Shown one piece after another: positions 1-8,402 of a DNA stretch of 64,000 nucleotides. Source of the DNA: Clostridia bacterium (lineage in GTDB: Bacteria; Bacillota; Clostridia; Oscillospirales; Acutalibacteraceae); the NCBI GenBank assembly GCA_017613735.1, contig JAGADF010000009.1:62001-126000 (forward strand). The letters run 5' to 3'. The position numbers and the translations under genes are program-made. The notes beneath the pieces are model-generated. The model was given only the letters and a program-made list of their open reading frames with translations. It had not been told where the DNA came from and ran no database searches. The first letter of the stretch is position 1; every line of letters begins with the position of its first letter.

Positions 1-1261
1 GGAAGCGATGCGCGATGTACGCCTTGCTTTGCTTGAGGCGGACGTCAACTATAAGGTCGCCAAGGATTTCACCCAGAGAGTGACCGAAAGGGCGATAGGC
101 GCCAAGGTTATGGAAAGCCTGACACCCGCCCAGATGGTCGTTAAAATAGTAAATGAAGAGTTAACCGAGCTTATGGGCGGCACTCAGTCAAGGCTTACGA
201 GCGCCCCTCATCCGCCGACAGTCGTTATGATGTGCGGCCTTCAGGGTTCCGGTAAAACGACTCATTGCGCTAAAATCGCCAAAAAGTTAAAATCCGAAAA
301 TCACCGTCCTCTTCTCGTTGCGTGCGACATTTACCGTCCCGCCGCAATTAAACAGTTACAGGTTGTCGGCGAACAGGTCGGAGTTCCCGTTTTTGAAATG
401 GGCACCGAAAACCCCGTCACAATAGCGAAAGAGGCCGTAAAGCTCGCTAAGGACCACGGCTACGATTACGTATTTCTTGATACGGCAGGCCGTCTTCACA
501 TTGACGAAGAGCTGATGAACGAGCTTAAGAATATTAAATCCGAAGTCAAGCCGCACGAGATTTTGCTCGTTGTCGACGCCATGCTCGGTCAGGACGCGGT
601 TACAGTCGCTTCCGCATTTAACGAGGCGCTGGGAATAGACGGTCTTGTTCTTACAAAGCTCGACGGCGATACAAGAGGCGGCGCGGCGCTTTCCGCAAGG
701 GCGGTCACGGGCAAGCCCATCAAATTCGTCGGTACGGGCGAAAAGCTTGATGAACTTGACTATTTCTATCCCGACCGGATGGCTTCAAGAATACTCGGCA
801 TGGGCGACGTGCTTTCGCTTATCGAAAAAGCGGAGCAGACTCTTGACGAGAAAAAGGCTCTTGAGCTTGAAGAAAAGCTTCGCAAAAACAAGTTCGATTT
901 AAACGACTGGCTTGAACAGATTCAGCAGGTTCGTAAAATGGGCTCGATGAAGGATATTCTCGGTATGCTTCCCGGAATGGGCAAAATGAAGGACGTCGAC
1001 ATCGACGAAAAGCAGTTTGACCGTATTCAGGCTATAATTCTTTCGATGACGCCCAAGGAGAGGTCGAATCCCGATATAATCAATCCTTCCCGTAAAAGAA
1101 GAATTGCCGCAGGCTGCGGTATGCAGGTTGAGGACGTCAACCGCCTTCTTTCACAGTTCCGTCAGATGCAGAAGGTCTTTAAACAGCTTAACGGAAAGGG
1201 CGGCAAACGCCTTATGAAGCGTATGAAGGGCTTCGGCGGAATGAACGGATTCCCGATGTAA
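1..1261 (+). CDS. ffh: Signal recognition particle protein Ffh (5' end cut by window)
   Basis: SRP54-type GTPase that binds signal peptides and 4.5S/SRP RNA and delivers ribosomes to the membrane receptor FtsY. The frame is open from the first base; the first Met (base 8) is internal, because family members start about 35 residues earlier with the N-domain helix. Visible G-domain motifs are GLQGSGKTT at visible residues 77-85, DTAGR at 158-162 and TKLDGD at 216-221. The Met-rich M domain follows, ending in a KRMKGFGGMN-type tail. It is 70 bases upstream of rpsP, the usual Firmicutes order. Only the 5' end is missing and the identity is certain. Confidence 0.97.
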   Translation, partial: EAMRDVRLALLEADVNYKVAKDFTQRVTERAIGAKVMESLTPAQMVVKIVNEELTELMGGTQSRLTSAPHPPTVVMMCGLQGSGKTTHCAKIAKKLKSENHRPLLVACDIYRPAAIKQLQVVGEQVGVPVFEMGTENPVTIAKEAVKLAKDHGYDYVFLDTAGRLHIDEELMNELKNIKSEVKPHEILLVVDAMLGQDAVTVASAFNEALGIDGLVLTKLDGDTRGGAALSARAVTGKPIKFVGTGEKLDELDYFYPDRMASRILGMGDVLSLIEKAEQTLDEKKALELEEKLRKNKFDLNDWLEQIQQVRKMGSMKDILGMLPGMGKMKDVDIDEKQFDRIQAIILSMTPKERSNPDIINPSRKRRIAAGCGMQVEDVNRLLSQFRQMQKVFKQLNGKGGKRLMKRMKGFGGMNGFPM

Positions 1262-1331
1262 AAAGTTTATTCTACACATCGTTTCTTGTGTTTAATAATA
1301 AAATCTATATAAATTTTTGGAGGAACAAAAA

Positions 1332-1568
1332 ATGGCAGTTAAAATTCGTCTTCGCCGTATGGGCGCAAAGAAGGCACCTTTCTATCGCGTAGTCGTTGCC
1401 GACTCACGCTATCCCAGAGACGGCCGCTTCATTGAGGAAATCGGTTATTACGATCCTATGAAGAAGCCTGCTGAGATTAAGATTGATATGGAAAAGGCTG
1501 AAAAGTGGATTAAGAACGGCGCTCAGCCGACTGACACTGTTAAGGCTCTTCTTGCCAAGAACAAATAA
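1332..1568 (+). CDS. rpsP: 30S ribosomal protein S16
   Basis: S16 is a primary 16S rRNA binding protein of the small subunit body. The 78-residue product begins [19 protein letters not shown], the family signature. An in-frame ATG lies 15 bases upstream, but 1332 is the start because GGAGG at about 1319 sits at the right distance and the family starts MAVKIR. It heads an rpsP-khpA-rimM-trmD run with small gaps or overlaps. The usual fourth partner, rplS, is not here; it lies at 54.9-55.2 kb on the other strand. Confidence 0.97.
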   Translation: MAVKIRLRRMGAKKAPFYRVVVADSRYPRDGRFIEEIGYYDPMKKPAEIKIDMEKAEKWIKNGAQPTDTVKALLAKNK

Positions 1569-1583
1569 TCGGAGGCAGAATAC

Positions 1584-1817
1584 ATGAAAGAGCTTCTTGT
1601 CGAGATTGCAAAGGGACTTGTTGAAAATCCCGATGCGGTCAATGTAACTGTTGACGAAATTGACGAAAGAGGCATTATTGTTTATCATCTTCACGTCGCT
1701 GAGGACGATATGAGCAGGGTTATCGGTAAACACGGCAGAATTGCAAAGGCAATCCGCAGCGTTATCAAAGCCCGTGCGGTCAAGGATAATGTCCGCGTTC
1801 AGGTCGACATTGATTAA
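1584..1817 (+). CDS. khpA: KH-domain RNA-binding protein KhpA
   Basis: Single KH domain protein of 77 residues (YlqC family), RNA-binding, known in Firmicutes as the partner of KhpB/EloR. The KH core RVIGKHGRIAKAIRSV (about residues 45-60) carries the GxxG-type loop GKHG. A GGAGG lies about 9 bases upstream of the ATG and the gene starts 15 bases after rpsP. Position between rpsP and rimM is canonical. Confidence 0.94.
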   Translation: MKELLVEIAKGLVENPDAVNVTVDEIDERGIIVYHLHVAEDDMSRVIGKHGRIAKAIRSVIKARAVKDNVRVQVDID

Positions 1818-1825
1818 CTTTAAGG

Positions 1826-1853
1826 TTTAAGGGTGCTCAACGGCACCCTTAAA
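1826..1853 (+). terminator. Perfect 11-bp hairpin between khpA and rimM, no T tract
   Basis: TTTAAGGGTGC at 1826-1836 pairs perfectly with GCACCCTTAAA at 1843-1853 around a 6-base loop. No U run follows, so it is more likely an mRNA processing or stability hairpin, or a partial attenuator, than a strong terminator. It would let rpsP-khpA be expressed at a different level from rimM-trmD. Confidence 0.5.
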
Positions 1854-1870
1854 TGCTTTACGGAGTAATT

Positions 1871-2401
1871 ATGAAAAAGCAGTTTCTCGAAGTAGGTCAG
1901 ATAGTTTCCACCCACGGTATCAAGGGCGAAATAAGATTAAATCCCTGGTGCGACAGTCCCGCATTCTTAAAGCAGTTCAGAACGCTTTATTTTGACAACG
2001 CGGGCGAAAAGGCGATAGGGGTAGTTTCCGCGCGCCCTCATTCAAATATTGTTATAATGAAGCTTGAAGGCGTCGACACTATCGAGCAGGCGCAGGCGCT
2101 CAGAAATAAAATCCTGTATATCAACCGAGACGACGTTTCAAAGGACACTGTATTTGTTCAGGACTTGATTGACTGCGAGGTACGCGACGCCGAAACAGAC
2201 GAAGTATACGGGAAAATCAAGCGTGTAAGCGAAAATCCCGCGAATAATATCTGGCATATCGTAAACGAAAAAGGCGAGGAGTTTCTTTTCCCCGCGGTTA
2301 AACCGTTTATCGAAAAAGCAGATACCGACAACTGCTTTGTGCTTATAAAGCCGATTAAAGGTATGTTCGGCGCGGCGGAGGAGATAAGGGATGAAGATTG
2401 A
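1871..2401 (+). CDS. rimM: Ribosome maturation factor RimM
   Basis: RimM binds S19 and assists 30S head maturation. The product of 176 residues starts MKKQFLEVGQIVSTHGIKGE; VSTHGIKGE is the N-terminal family signature, and a PRC-barrel region ends near IKPIKGMFG. An upstream in-frame ATG at 1853 sits in the preceding hairpin; CGGAG 6 bases before 1871 supports the later start. The end overlaps trmD by 11 bases, indicating translational coupling. Confidence 0.95.
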   Translation: MKKQFLEVGQIVSTHGIKGEIRLNPWCDSPAFLKQFRTLYFDNAGEKAIGVVSARPHSNIVIMKLEGVDTIEQAQALRNKILYINRDDVSKDTVFVQDLIDCEVRDAETDEVYGKIKRVSENPANNIWHIVNEKGEEFLFPAVKPFIEKADTDNCFVLIKPIKGMFGAAEEIRDED

Positions 2402-3089
2402 TATAATGACTCTTTTCCCCGATATGTGTAATGCGTTCCTGAACGAAAGCATTATCGGCAGAGCGAGAGAAAGCGGCAAGGTGGAAATAAACTGCATTAA
2501 CATCCGCGATTTCACCGACGACAAACATAACAGAGTCGACGACTCAACCTACGGCGGCGGAACGGGAATGCTTATGCAGGCTCAGCCTATATACGACTGT
2601 TATAAATCGCTTTGCGGCGAAAATGAAAAGCCTTATGTGATATATATGTCTCCGCAGGGCAGAGTGCTTACCCAGCAGCGGGCGAAGGAATTAAGCGAAA
2701 AAGAGCATATAATTATTCTCTGCGGTCACTATGAAGGCGTCGACGAAAGAGTTCTTGAAGAGATAGTTGACGAAGAAATCTCCATAGGCGACTACGTCGT
2801 AACGGGCGGCGAACTGCCTGCGCTGATTCTCACCGACTGTATTTCCCGTATGCTCGACGGCGTTCTCAGGAACGAAGAGGCGTATTCGCTCGAGAGTCAT
2901 TATGAGGGACTTCTCGAATATCCGCAGTATACAAAGCCTTATGAGTGGCGCGGCAAAACCGTTCCCGAGGTTCTTATTTCCGGTCACCACGCCAATATTG
3001 AAAAGTGGAGGCGTGAGCAGTCCGTGGAAAGAACAAAGCAAAAACGCCCCGATTTGTATGAAAAATTCGTCAAAAAAGACACAAAATAG
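2391..3089 (+). CDS. trmD: tRNA (guanine37-N1)-methyltransferase TrmD
   Basis: SPOUT-class enzyme that methylates G37 next to the anticodon and prevents +1 frameshifting. 232 residues, the normal length. The trefoil-knot SAM site is visible as CGHYEGVDERV and SIGDYVVTGGELPALILTD (about residues 110-150). The start overlaps the end of rimM in another frame. No clear terminator follows before the ptsH promoter. Confidence 0.97.
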   Translation: MKIDIMTLFPDMCNAFLNESIIGRARESGKVEINCINIRDFTDDKHNRVDDSTYGGGTGMLMQAQPIYDCYKSLCGENEKPYVIYMSPQGRVLTQQRAKELSEKEHIIILCGHYEGVDERVLEEIVDEEISIGDYVVTGGELPALILTDCISRMLDGVLRNEEAYSLESHYEGLLEYPQYTKPYEWRGKTVPEVLISGHHANIEKWRREQSVERTKQKRPDLYEKFVKKDTK

Positions 3090-3249
3090 GTGCATTTTGC
3101 CAATTTCCAAATTCTATTTTTTTGTATATAATATACATACTGATTGATTTGTTATTGTCAAATTGCACAAACACAGCCCCCAATTAGGTCTGTACTTTGT
3201 TTCAGGTACTGATTTTTAGCCAAATACACAATATATCGTGTATGAAGTG

Positions 3250-3277
3250 TTGACGAGGACAAGATTTGTGCTATAAT
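3250..3277 (+). promoter_or_regulatory. Sigma-A-type promoter for the HPr gene
   Basis: TTGACG (3250-3255), a 16-base spacer, then TATAAT (3272-3277), about 65 bases upstream of the HPr start codon. The 3090-3341 gap otherwise holds AT-rich leader sequence with no other gene I can support. Confidence 0.75.
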
Positions 3278-3341
3278 ATGATAGTAACGAGTATTGAAAT
3301 TTGACTTTAAACTATATTTATATTGATTGGGGTAGAAAAAT

Positions 3342-3605
3342 ATGTGTACAAAAGAGGTCACTGTTAAAAATCAGGTCGGTTTACACGCACGTCCGGCAAC
3401 ATTCTTCATTCAGCTTGCTAACGGCTTTAAGTCCACAATCTGGGTTGAAAAGGATGAACGCCGTGTAAATGCCAAGAGCCTTCTCGGTGTGCTTTCACTC
3501 GGCATTATGGGCGGCGCTGAAATCCGTGTTATCGCCGAAGGCCCCGATGAGCAGCAGGCAGTTGACGAGCTCGTCAAGCTTGTTGATTCGGCTTTCGCTG
3601 AATAA
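3342..3605 (+). CDS. ptsH: Phosphocarrier protein HPr
   Basis: Small PTS phosphocarrier (87 residues) that takes phosphate from enzyme I to the EII complexes. The active-site His15 lies in GLHARPAT, and the regulatory Ser46 site reads NAKSLLG, so both the PEP-dependent site and the HPr-kinase site are present. It is therefore HPr rather than the His-less homologue Crh. It stands alone, without ptsI, between its own promoter and terminator. Confidence 0.95.
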   Translation: MCTKEVTVKNQVGLHARPATFFIQLANGFKSTIWVEKDERRVNAKSLLGVLSLGIMGGAEIRVIAEGPDEQQAVDELVKLVDSAFAE

Positions 3606-3622
3606 GAAAAGTAAAAAAATGA

Positions 3623-3650
3623 GGCGCACCGAAAAGGTGTGCCTTTTTAT
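3623..3650 (+). terminator. Rho-independent terminator after ptsH
   Basis: GGCGCACC and GGTGTGCC form an 8-bp stem (one G-U) around a short A-rich loop, followed by TTTTT. Confidence 0.85.
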
Positions 3651-3675
3651 TTTTTCCGAAACGAGGTGATTTAAA

Positions 3676-5514
3676 GTGAATCCGAAAATGAAAATCCTTC
3701 GCAAAAAGGCTATGGCTCTTCCGAAAACGCCCGGAGTGTATATTATGAAAAACTCAAAGGGTGAGATTATTTATATCGGAAAGGCGAAGGCGCTTAAAAA
3801 CCGCGTAAGTCAGTATTTCGGTTCGCAGAACAATCATCCCGTAAAGGTTCGCAAAATGGTTGAGAATGTCGACGATTTTGACGTCATTCTTACCGACAGC
3901 GAGTTCGAATGTCTTGTGCTTGAATGCTCTTTAATCAAGCAGCATTCGCCAAAGTACAATATTCTTTTGAAAGACGACAAGGGTTACAGCTATATAAAAA
4001 TCACAAAGGGCGAGTATCCGTCGGTTTCATTTACCTACCGTCAGGACGACGACAACGCCGAATATTTAGGCCCGTATTTAAGCTCATTTTCGGCAAAACA
4101 GAGCATTGACGCGGCGAAAAAGATATTCTTCCTTCCGCAGTGCAGTAAGGTCTTTCCGCGCGATATTTCGCGTAAAAACCGTCCGTGCCTGAATTACCAT
4201 ATAAATCAGTGTATGGGCGTATGCTCCGGCAGGGTTTCAAAGGAGGAATACCTTGAAGCCTTTAACGGCGCGGTCGACTTTTTAAAGGGCGGCGGCAAGG
4301 ACGTTATTGAAAAACTGACTGAACAGATGGAAGAAGCGTCGGCAAATCTTGAATTTGAAAAGGCGGCTAAAATCCGCGACCGTATAAATGCTGTAAAACG
4401 CCTTAAACAGAAACAGAAGGTTTATTCTAACGTCATTGAACAGCAGGACGTTTTTGCTTTCGCAAAAGATAATAAAAACGTCTGTCTTATGGTTTTAAGG
4501 TTCAAGGACAGCAGGCTTTACGACTCCTCGGATTACATTCTCGAAAATGACGGAACCGAGCCCGAAACGCTCAGAAGAGAAGCCGTGCTTCGTTATTATC
4601 AGTCGGGCAGGGTGGACGTGCCGAAACGAATAACGCTTGACGGCGAGGTTGAGGACAGGGAACTGCTTGAACAGTATCTGACTTCCCTTCGCGGTAAAAA
4701 ATGCGAAATCACCGTTCCGCAGAGGAGCGAACAGCTTGCTATCGTAAAGCTCTGTCACGAAAACGCCGCGGAAAGGCTTGCCCAGTACAGCGGCAAGGTC
4801 GGCAGGGACATTCAGGCTCTTGAGGAATTAGGCAGTATTTTAGGGCTGAATAAAACTCCCGAATATATCGAAAGCTACGATATTTCCCATACCGCGGGAA
4901 GCGATACCGTAGGCGGCATGGTGGTTTTTAAGGACGGCAGACCTTATAAGAAAGGCTATCGGAAGTTCATTGTAAAGGGCTTTACGAATGATGACTGCGC
5001 CTCTATGAGCGAGGTGCTCACGCGCCGTTTCAATGAATATGAAAAAGCGAAGGACGCCCCGGAGGGCTTCGGCATTCTTCCCGACCTTATTTTGCTTGAC
5101 GGCGGCGAAGGTCAGGTTAATGCGGTAAAATCCGTCCTCGGAGATTTCGGGCTTGATATTCCGCTTTTCGGTATGGTCAAGGACTCGAAACACCGCACGA
5201 GGGCTATCGCTTTTGACGGCGGCGAGATTGAAATAAACAGCAATAAGCGCGTCTTTTCACTTGTAACCTCGATTCAGGATGAGGTTCACCGTTACGCGAT
5301 ATCGTTCCACCATAAAAAGCATTCAAAAAGGTCGCTTTCTTCAAGGTTTACCGAAATTGACGGTATCGGCGAGCAAAAGGCGAAAGCGCTTATAAAGCAT
5401 TTCAAAACCGTAGCAGCGGTTAAAAATGCGAGCGTTGAACAGCTTAAAGAGGTTAAGGGCATAAGCGAAAAGAACGCGCAGAAAATATATGAATATTTCA
5501 ATTCGGAGAACTGA
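3676..5514 (+). CDS. uvrC: Excinuclease ABC subunit C
   Basis: Nuclease subunit of nucleotide excision repair that cuts on both sides of the lesion marked by UvrAB. 612 residues, full length. The N-terminal GIY-YIG nuclease is visible as PGVYIMKN and IYIGKAKALKNRV (about 16-45). The UVR helix FEKAAKIRDRI lies near residue 230, the RNase H-like middle domain in the centre (ESYDISH), and tandem helix-hairpin-helix at the C-terminus. The start codon is GTG with GAGGTGAT 6 bases upstream. The stop is immediately followed by the ATG of the next gene. Confidence 0.97.
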   Translation: MNPKMKILRKKAMALPKTPGVYIMKNSKGEIIYIGKAKALKNRVSQYFGSQNNHPVKVRKMVENVDDFDVILTDSEFECLVLECSLIKQHSPKYNILLKDDKGYSYIKITKGEYPSVSFTYRQDDDNAEYLGPYLSSFSAKQSIDAAKKIFFLPQCSKVFPRDISRKNRPCLNYHINQCMGVCSGRVSKEEYLEAFNGAVDFLKGGGKDVIEKLTEQMEEASANLEFEKAAKIRDRINAVKRLKQKQKVYSNVIEQQDVFAFAKDNKNVCLMVLRFKDSRLYDSSDYILENDGTEPETLRREAVLRYYQSGRVDVPKRITLDGEVEDRELLEQYLTSLRGKKCEITVPQRSEQLAIVKLCHENAAERLAQYSGKVGRDIQALEELGSILGLNKTPEYIESYDISHTAGSDTVGGMVVFKDGRPYKKGYRKFIVKGFTNDDCASMSEVLTRRFNEYEKAKDAPEGFGILPDLILLDGGEGQVNAVKSVLGDFGLDIPLFGMVKDSKHRTRAIAFDGGEIEINSNKRVFSLVTSIQDEVHRYAISFHHKKHSKRSLSSRFTEIDGIGEQKAKALIKHFKTVAAVKNASVEQLKEVKGISEKNAQKIYEYFNSEN

Positions 5515-6159
5515 ATGAAGAACACTGTAATTTTTGATTTGGACGGAACGCTGCTGAATACCCTCGAGGATTTGCGCGACGCAGTGAATTTTGCGATGCG
5601 AAGCTGTTCCTTTCCCGAAAGGACTTTTGAGGAAGTCCGCCGCTTTGTCGGAAACGGAGTGCGAATGCTTGTAAAACGCGCCGTACCCGAAAACACGTCG
5701 GAAGAGGACTTTGAAAAGGCGTATTCGTTTTTCAGGGAATACTATAAAGAGAATATGGAAAACCACACCCGCCCGTACGACGGCGTTTGCGAAATGCTCG
5801 AAAGCCTTAAGAATAACGGGATTAAGACCGCTATTGTCACTAACAAGGCTGACTTTGCGGCTATTCCGCTTTGCAAAAGAATGTTTCCCCAGGTTGACGT
5901 TGTTATCGGCGTGAGCAGTGAAATCGTACCGAAACCCGACCCGTGCGGAGTATATAAGGCTCTTGAAATGTTAGGCTCAAAAGGGGAGGACGCCTATTAT
6001 GTCGGCGACAGCGAGGTTGACGCCGAAACCGCGCGCAATTCCGGGCTTGAGCTGATATGCGTTTTATGGGGATTTCGCAGTAAAAACGAGCTTGAACAGC
6101 TCGGACTTGACAGGTTTATTTCGACTCCGGACGAGCTTTTGAAACTGCTGAAAGCTTAA
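5515..6159 (+). CDS. HAD-family phosphatase, phosphoglycolate phosphatase-like
   Basis: Haloacid dehalogenase superfamily hydrolase of 214 residues. Motif I FDLDGTLLNT (D8, D10), motif II as IVTNK near residue 108 and motif IV as YVGDSEVD near 162 are intact, with a helical cap between. This is the Gph/PpaX-like group; substrate cannot be fixed from sequence. It begins on the base after the uvrC stop, so the two are cotranscribed. The substrate could equally be pyrophosphate or another small phosphoester. Confidence 0.85.
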   Translation: MKNTVIFDLDGTLLNTLEDLRDAVNFAMRSCSFPERTFEEVRRFVGNGVRMLVKRAVPENTSEEDFEKAYSFFREYYKENMENHTRPYDGVCEMLESLKNNGIKTAIVTNKADFAAIPLCKRMFPQVDVVIGVSSEIVPKPDPCGVYKALEMLGSKGEDAYYVGDSEVDAETARNSGLELICVLWGFRSKNELEQLGLDRFISTPDELLKLLKA

Positions 6160-6174
6160 ATTTCAACAAAAAAT

Positions 6175-6203
6175 TTGACAAAAGTGCAAAAAAGTGAGAT
6201 AAT
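6175..6203 (+). promoter_or_regulatory. Promoter upstream of rsmD
   Basis: TTGACA (6175-6180), 17-base spacer, GATAAT (6198-6203). It lies 16 bases before the rsmD ATG, so the leader is very short. Confidence 0.7.
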
Positions 6204-6219
6204 ACACTGAGGTATAGTT

Positions 6220-6762
6220 ATGAGAGTTATAACAGGCTCGGCAAGAGGGATGAAGCTTTTTACCCTTGAGGGCGACAGCGTAAGACCTACTACCGACAAG
6301 GTTAAGGAGGCTATGTTCTCCATAATCCAGTTTGAAATCGAGGGCAGGCGCGTGCTTGATTTATTCGCGGGCTCGGGTCAGCTCGGTATCGAGGCTTTGT
6401 CAAGAGGCGCTAAAAGCGCTCATTTCACGGACGAAAGCCGCGAAGCGATTTCGGTTATAAACAAAAACCTTGAAAAGACTAAGCTTAAGGATTATTCAAC
6501 GGTGTCGCATACCGATTCAATCACGTTTATTTCTTCAACGGACAGAACCTTTGACTTGTTCTTCCTTGACCCGCCTTACGGCAAAGGTCTTGCGCTGAAA
6601 GCTCTTCCGCTTTGCGCGAAAAAGGCTTCTGCGGGCGCGCTGATTGTATGCGAAACCTCGGCGGACGAAGTCTTGCCCGAAGAAATTGACTCGCTTGTTT
6701 TTTCAAAGAGATATAAATACGGAAAAACGGCTCTGACCGTTTACAGAAAAGCAGAGGATTAA
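6220..6762 (+). CDS. rsmD: 16S rRNA (guanine966-N2)-methyltransferase RsmD
   Basis: 180-residue Rossmann methyltransferase that modifies G966 in the 30S decoding region. The SAM-binding loop LDLFAGSGQLGIEALSRGA (about 46-64) and catalytic DPPYG (117-121) are typical. There is only a weak ribosome site, consistent with a short leader. coaD starts 2 bases after the stop; rsmD-coaD is a standard Firmicutes pair. Confidence 0.95.
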   Translation: MRVITGSARGMKLFTLEGDSVRPTTDKVKEAMFSIIQFEIEGRRVLDLFAGSGQLGIEALSRGAKSAHFTDESREAISVINKNLEKTKLKDYSTVSHTDSITFISSTDRTFDLFFLDPPYGKGLALKALPLCAKKASAGALIVCETSADEVLPEEIDSLVFSKRYKYGKTALTVYRKAED

Positions 6763-6763
6763 T

Positions 6764-7246
6764 ATGAGAATTGCTATTTGTCCGGGCAGTTTTGACCCCG
6801 CAACAATGGGACACCTTGATATTATTCATCGTTCTGCCAAGCTTTTTGACAAGGTAATTGTGGTCGTAATGTCCAATTACAATAAAACAAATTACAGCTT
6901 CACGGCTGAAGAAAGAGTACGGCTTCTTGAACGCTGCACCGCCGATATTGAAAATGTCGAAATCGACGCCTACGACGGGCTTCTTGTCGATTATGCGAAA
7001 AAGGTCGGCGCAATAGCGGTTGTTAAAGGGCTGAGGGCTGTATCGGATTTCGAATACGAATTCCAGCAGGCTCTTACCAATAAGAATCTGTACCCTGAGC
7101 TTGAAACAGTTTTCGTAACCACTCAGGCTGAAAATATGTTCTTAAGCTCAAGTGTCGTCAAACAGGTATGCAGCCTCGGCGGTGATATAACGCCTTTCGT
7201 TCCTGCGCAAATCCGTGACGACATAATAAAAAGGATAAGGAGATAA
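6764..7246 (+). CDS. coaD: Phosphopantetheine adenylyltransferase
   Basis: Penultimate step of coenzyme A synthesis: 4'-phosphopantetheine plus ATP gives dephospho-CoA. 160 residues. The nucleotidyltransferase motif GSFDPATMGHLDI (8-20) and the second ATP motif LSSSVVKQV (near 129) are intact. Coupled to rsmD; the next gene starts 6 bases after the stop. Confidence 0.97.
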   Translation: MRIAICPGSFDPATMGHLDIIHRSAKLFDKVIVVVMSNYNKTNYSFTAEERVRLLERCTADIENVEIDAYDGLLVDYAKKVGAIAVVKGLRAVSDFEYEFQQALTNKNLYPELETVFVTTQAENMFLSSSVVKQVCSLGGDITPFVPAQIRDDIIKRIRR

Positions 7247-7252
7247 ATTCCT

Positions 7253-7795
7253 ATGAGCACACCAATTGAAGTAGCTATCGAATCAATCGAACTCGCACTC
7301 GACGAAGCTAAAACCGTTCCGTTTTCAAAGAACAAGAGTGTCGATGTTGACGTAATCAAAGCGGCTATCGAGGATATCCGTCTTTCAATGCCCGATGTCA
7401 TTATGCAGGCTAACAAGATTGTTTCCGAACGCGGAGAGCTTCTTGAGCAGGCGAGAAAAGACGCTAACCAGATTATCCTCAGCGCTCAGGAGCAGGCTAA
7501 GGAAATCGTTTCCGAAAACGAGATTACTAAGGGTGCTCAGGCGGCGGCTGCCGACATTATGCAGCAGGCTAAGAATCAGGCTAACGATATTGTTGAGCAG
7601 GCGAGACAGACTGCGGCGGAGCTTACCGACCAGGCTCAGAAATGGGCTACTGATATGCGTACTTCCGCAAACGAGTTTGTTGAATCGATTATTGCCGAGG
7701 CGGATGACGCGCTTACAGACAGCGTAAACGAAATCCGCAGAGCGAGAAAGCAGATTAAGCTTGCCGCTTCTCAGGGAGTTAACAGAGCGGAATAA
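7253..7795 (+). CDS. Coiled-coil protein, DivIVA/SepIVA-like
   Basis: 180 residues, mostly one Ala/Gln/Glu-rich helix. Heptad-like repeats such as EQARKDANQIILSAQEQAKE and AKNQANDIVEQARQTAAELT run from about residue 50 to 170. There is no membrane segment. The composition and layout resemble DivIVA/SepIVA-type cytoplasmic coiled-coil proteins or the F-ATPase b-type stalk helix, but without a membrane anchor the second is unlikely. Cotranscribed with rsmD-coaD. A role in septum or cell-envelope organisation is inference only. Confidence 0.6.
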   Translation: MSTPIEVAIESIELALDEAKTVPFSKNKSVDVDVIKAAIEDIRLSMPDVIMQANKIVSERGELLEQARKDANQIILSAQEQAKEIVSENEITKGAQAAAADIMQQAKNQANDIVEQARQTAAELTDQAQKWATDMRTSANEFVESIIAEADDALTDSVNEIRRARKQIKLAASQGVNRAE

Positions 7796-7801
7796 TTTAA
7801 T

Positions 7802-7896
7802 CACCTCATTGCATATCTTTTTACAGATAGGCTTTACTTGCTGTGTCCCGAAAACGGGCGCGGCGGGCTTTGCCGAAGATGAAACGCAATGAGGTG
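7802..7896 (+). promoter_or_regulatory. Long rod-shaped hairpin that buries the next gene's Shine-Dalgarno site
   Basis: CACCTCATTGC (7802-7812) pairs perfectly with GCAATGAGGTG (7886-7896). Inside, GGC at 7830-7832 pairs with GCC at 7872-7874, then a G-U-rich helix, then CCCG-AAAA-CGGG (7847-7858). TTTTT follows and the next ATG is at 7902, so GAGGTG (7891-7896) is both the 3' arm of the stem and the ribosome site of the DUF4830 gene. It can act as a terminator, a translation switch, or both. Confidence 0.7.
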
Positions 7897-7901
7897 TTTT
7901 T

Positions 7902-8402
7902 ATGTTCGTTTACTCCGTAAAACGAAATCAGTTGAAGCTCTTTCTTATAGTTGTATTTGTTATTGTCAGCGTTCTTGTAATAGCTTTTCTTGCAAAAAAC
8001 GGTAAAACCGAAGAGGTCTCCGCGGACAAAAAGATTTCCGTCGCCGCTTCAGATGAGGAACAAAGGCTCGGCTTTCTTTCCCAGTTCGGCTGGGAGGTCG
8101 ACAAGGACAGCGCACAGGTTACCGAGGTTATTATTCCCGAAGAATTTGACGAAAGCTATTCTTCATATAACGAGCTTCAGCTTCGTCAGGGCTTTGACCT
8201 GACTCAGTTTGCGGGTAAACGCGTCAAAAAATGGAGCTACACGGTAACGAATTATCCCGGATATGAAAATAAAATATGTATTAGAGCCAATCTTTTTGTA
8301 TCTGACGGGAAGGTAATAGGCGGCGACATCTGTTCTGTCGAGCTTGACGGCTTTATGCATACGTTTGACATGAATAACGCCAATGAAAAACAAAAGACTT
8401 GA
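7902..8402 (+). CDS. DUF4830-type membrane-anchored protein
   Basis: 166 residues. One N-terminal membrane helix (about residues 12-31, LFLIVVFVIVSVLVIAFLA) is followed by an extracytoplasmic domain with FLSQFGWEVD and ITNYPGY-like segments typical of the DUF4830 family; function unknown. The C-terminal part (GKVIGGDICSVELDGFMHTF) looks like a small beta fold. The stop overlaps the next start by 20 bases. Its ribosome site lies within the 7802-7896 hairpin. Confidence 0.7.
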   Translation: MFVYSVKRNQLKLFLIVVFVIVSVLVIAFLAKNGKTEEVSADKKISVAASDEEQRLGFLSQFGWEVDKDSAQVTEVIIPEEFDESYSSYNELQLRQGFDLTQFAGKRVKKWSYTVTNYPGYENKICIRANLFVSDGKVIGGDICSVELDGFMHTFDMNNANEKQKT

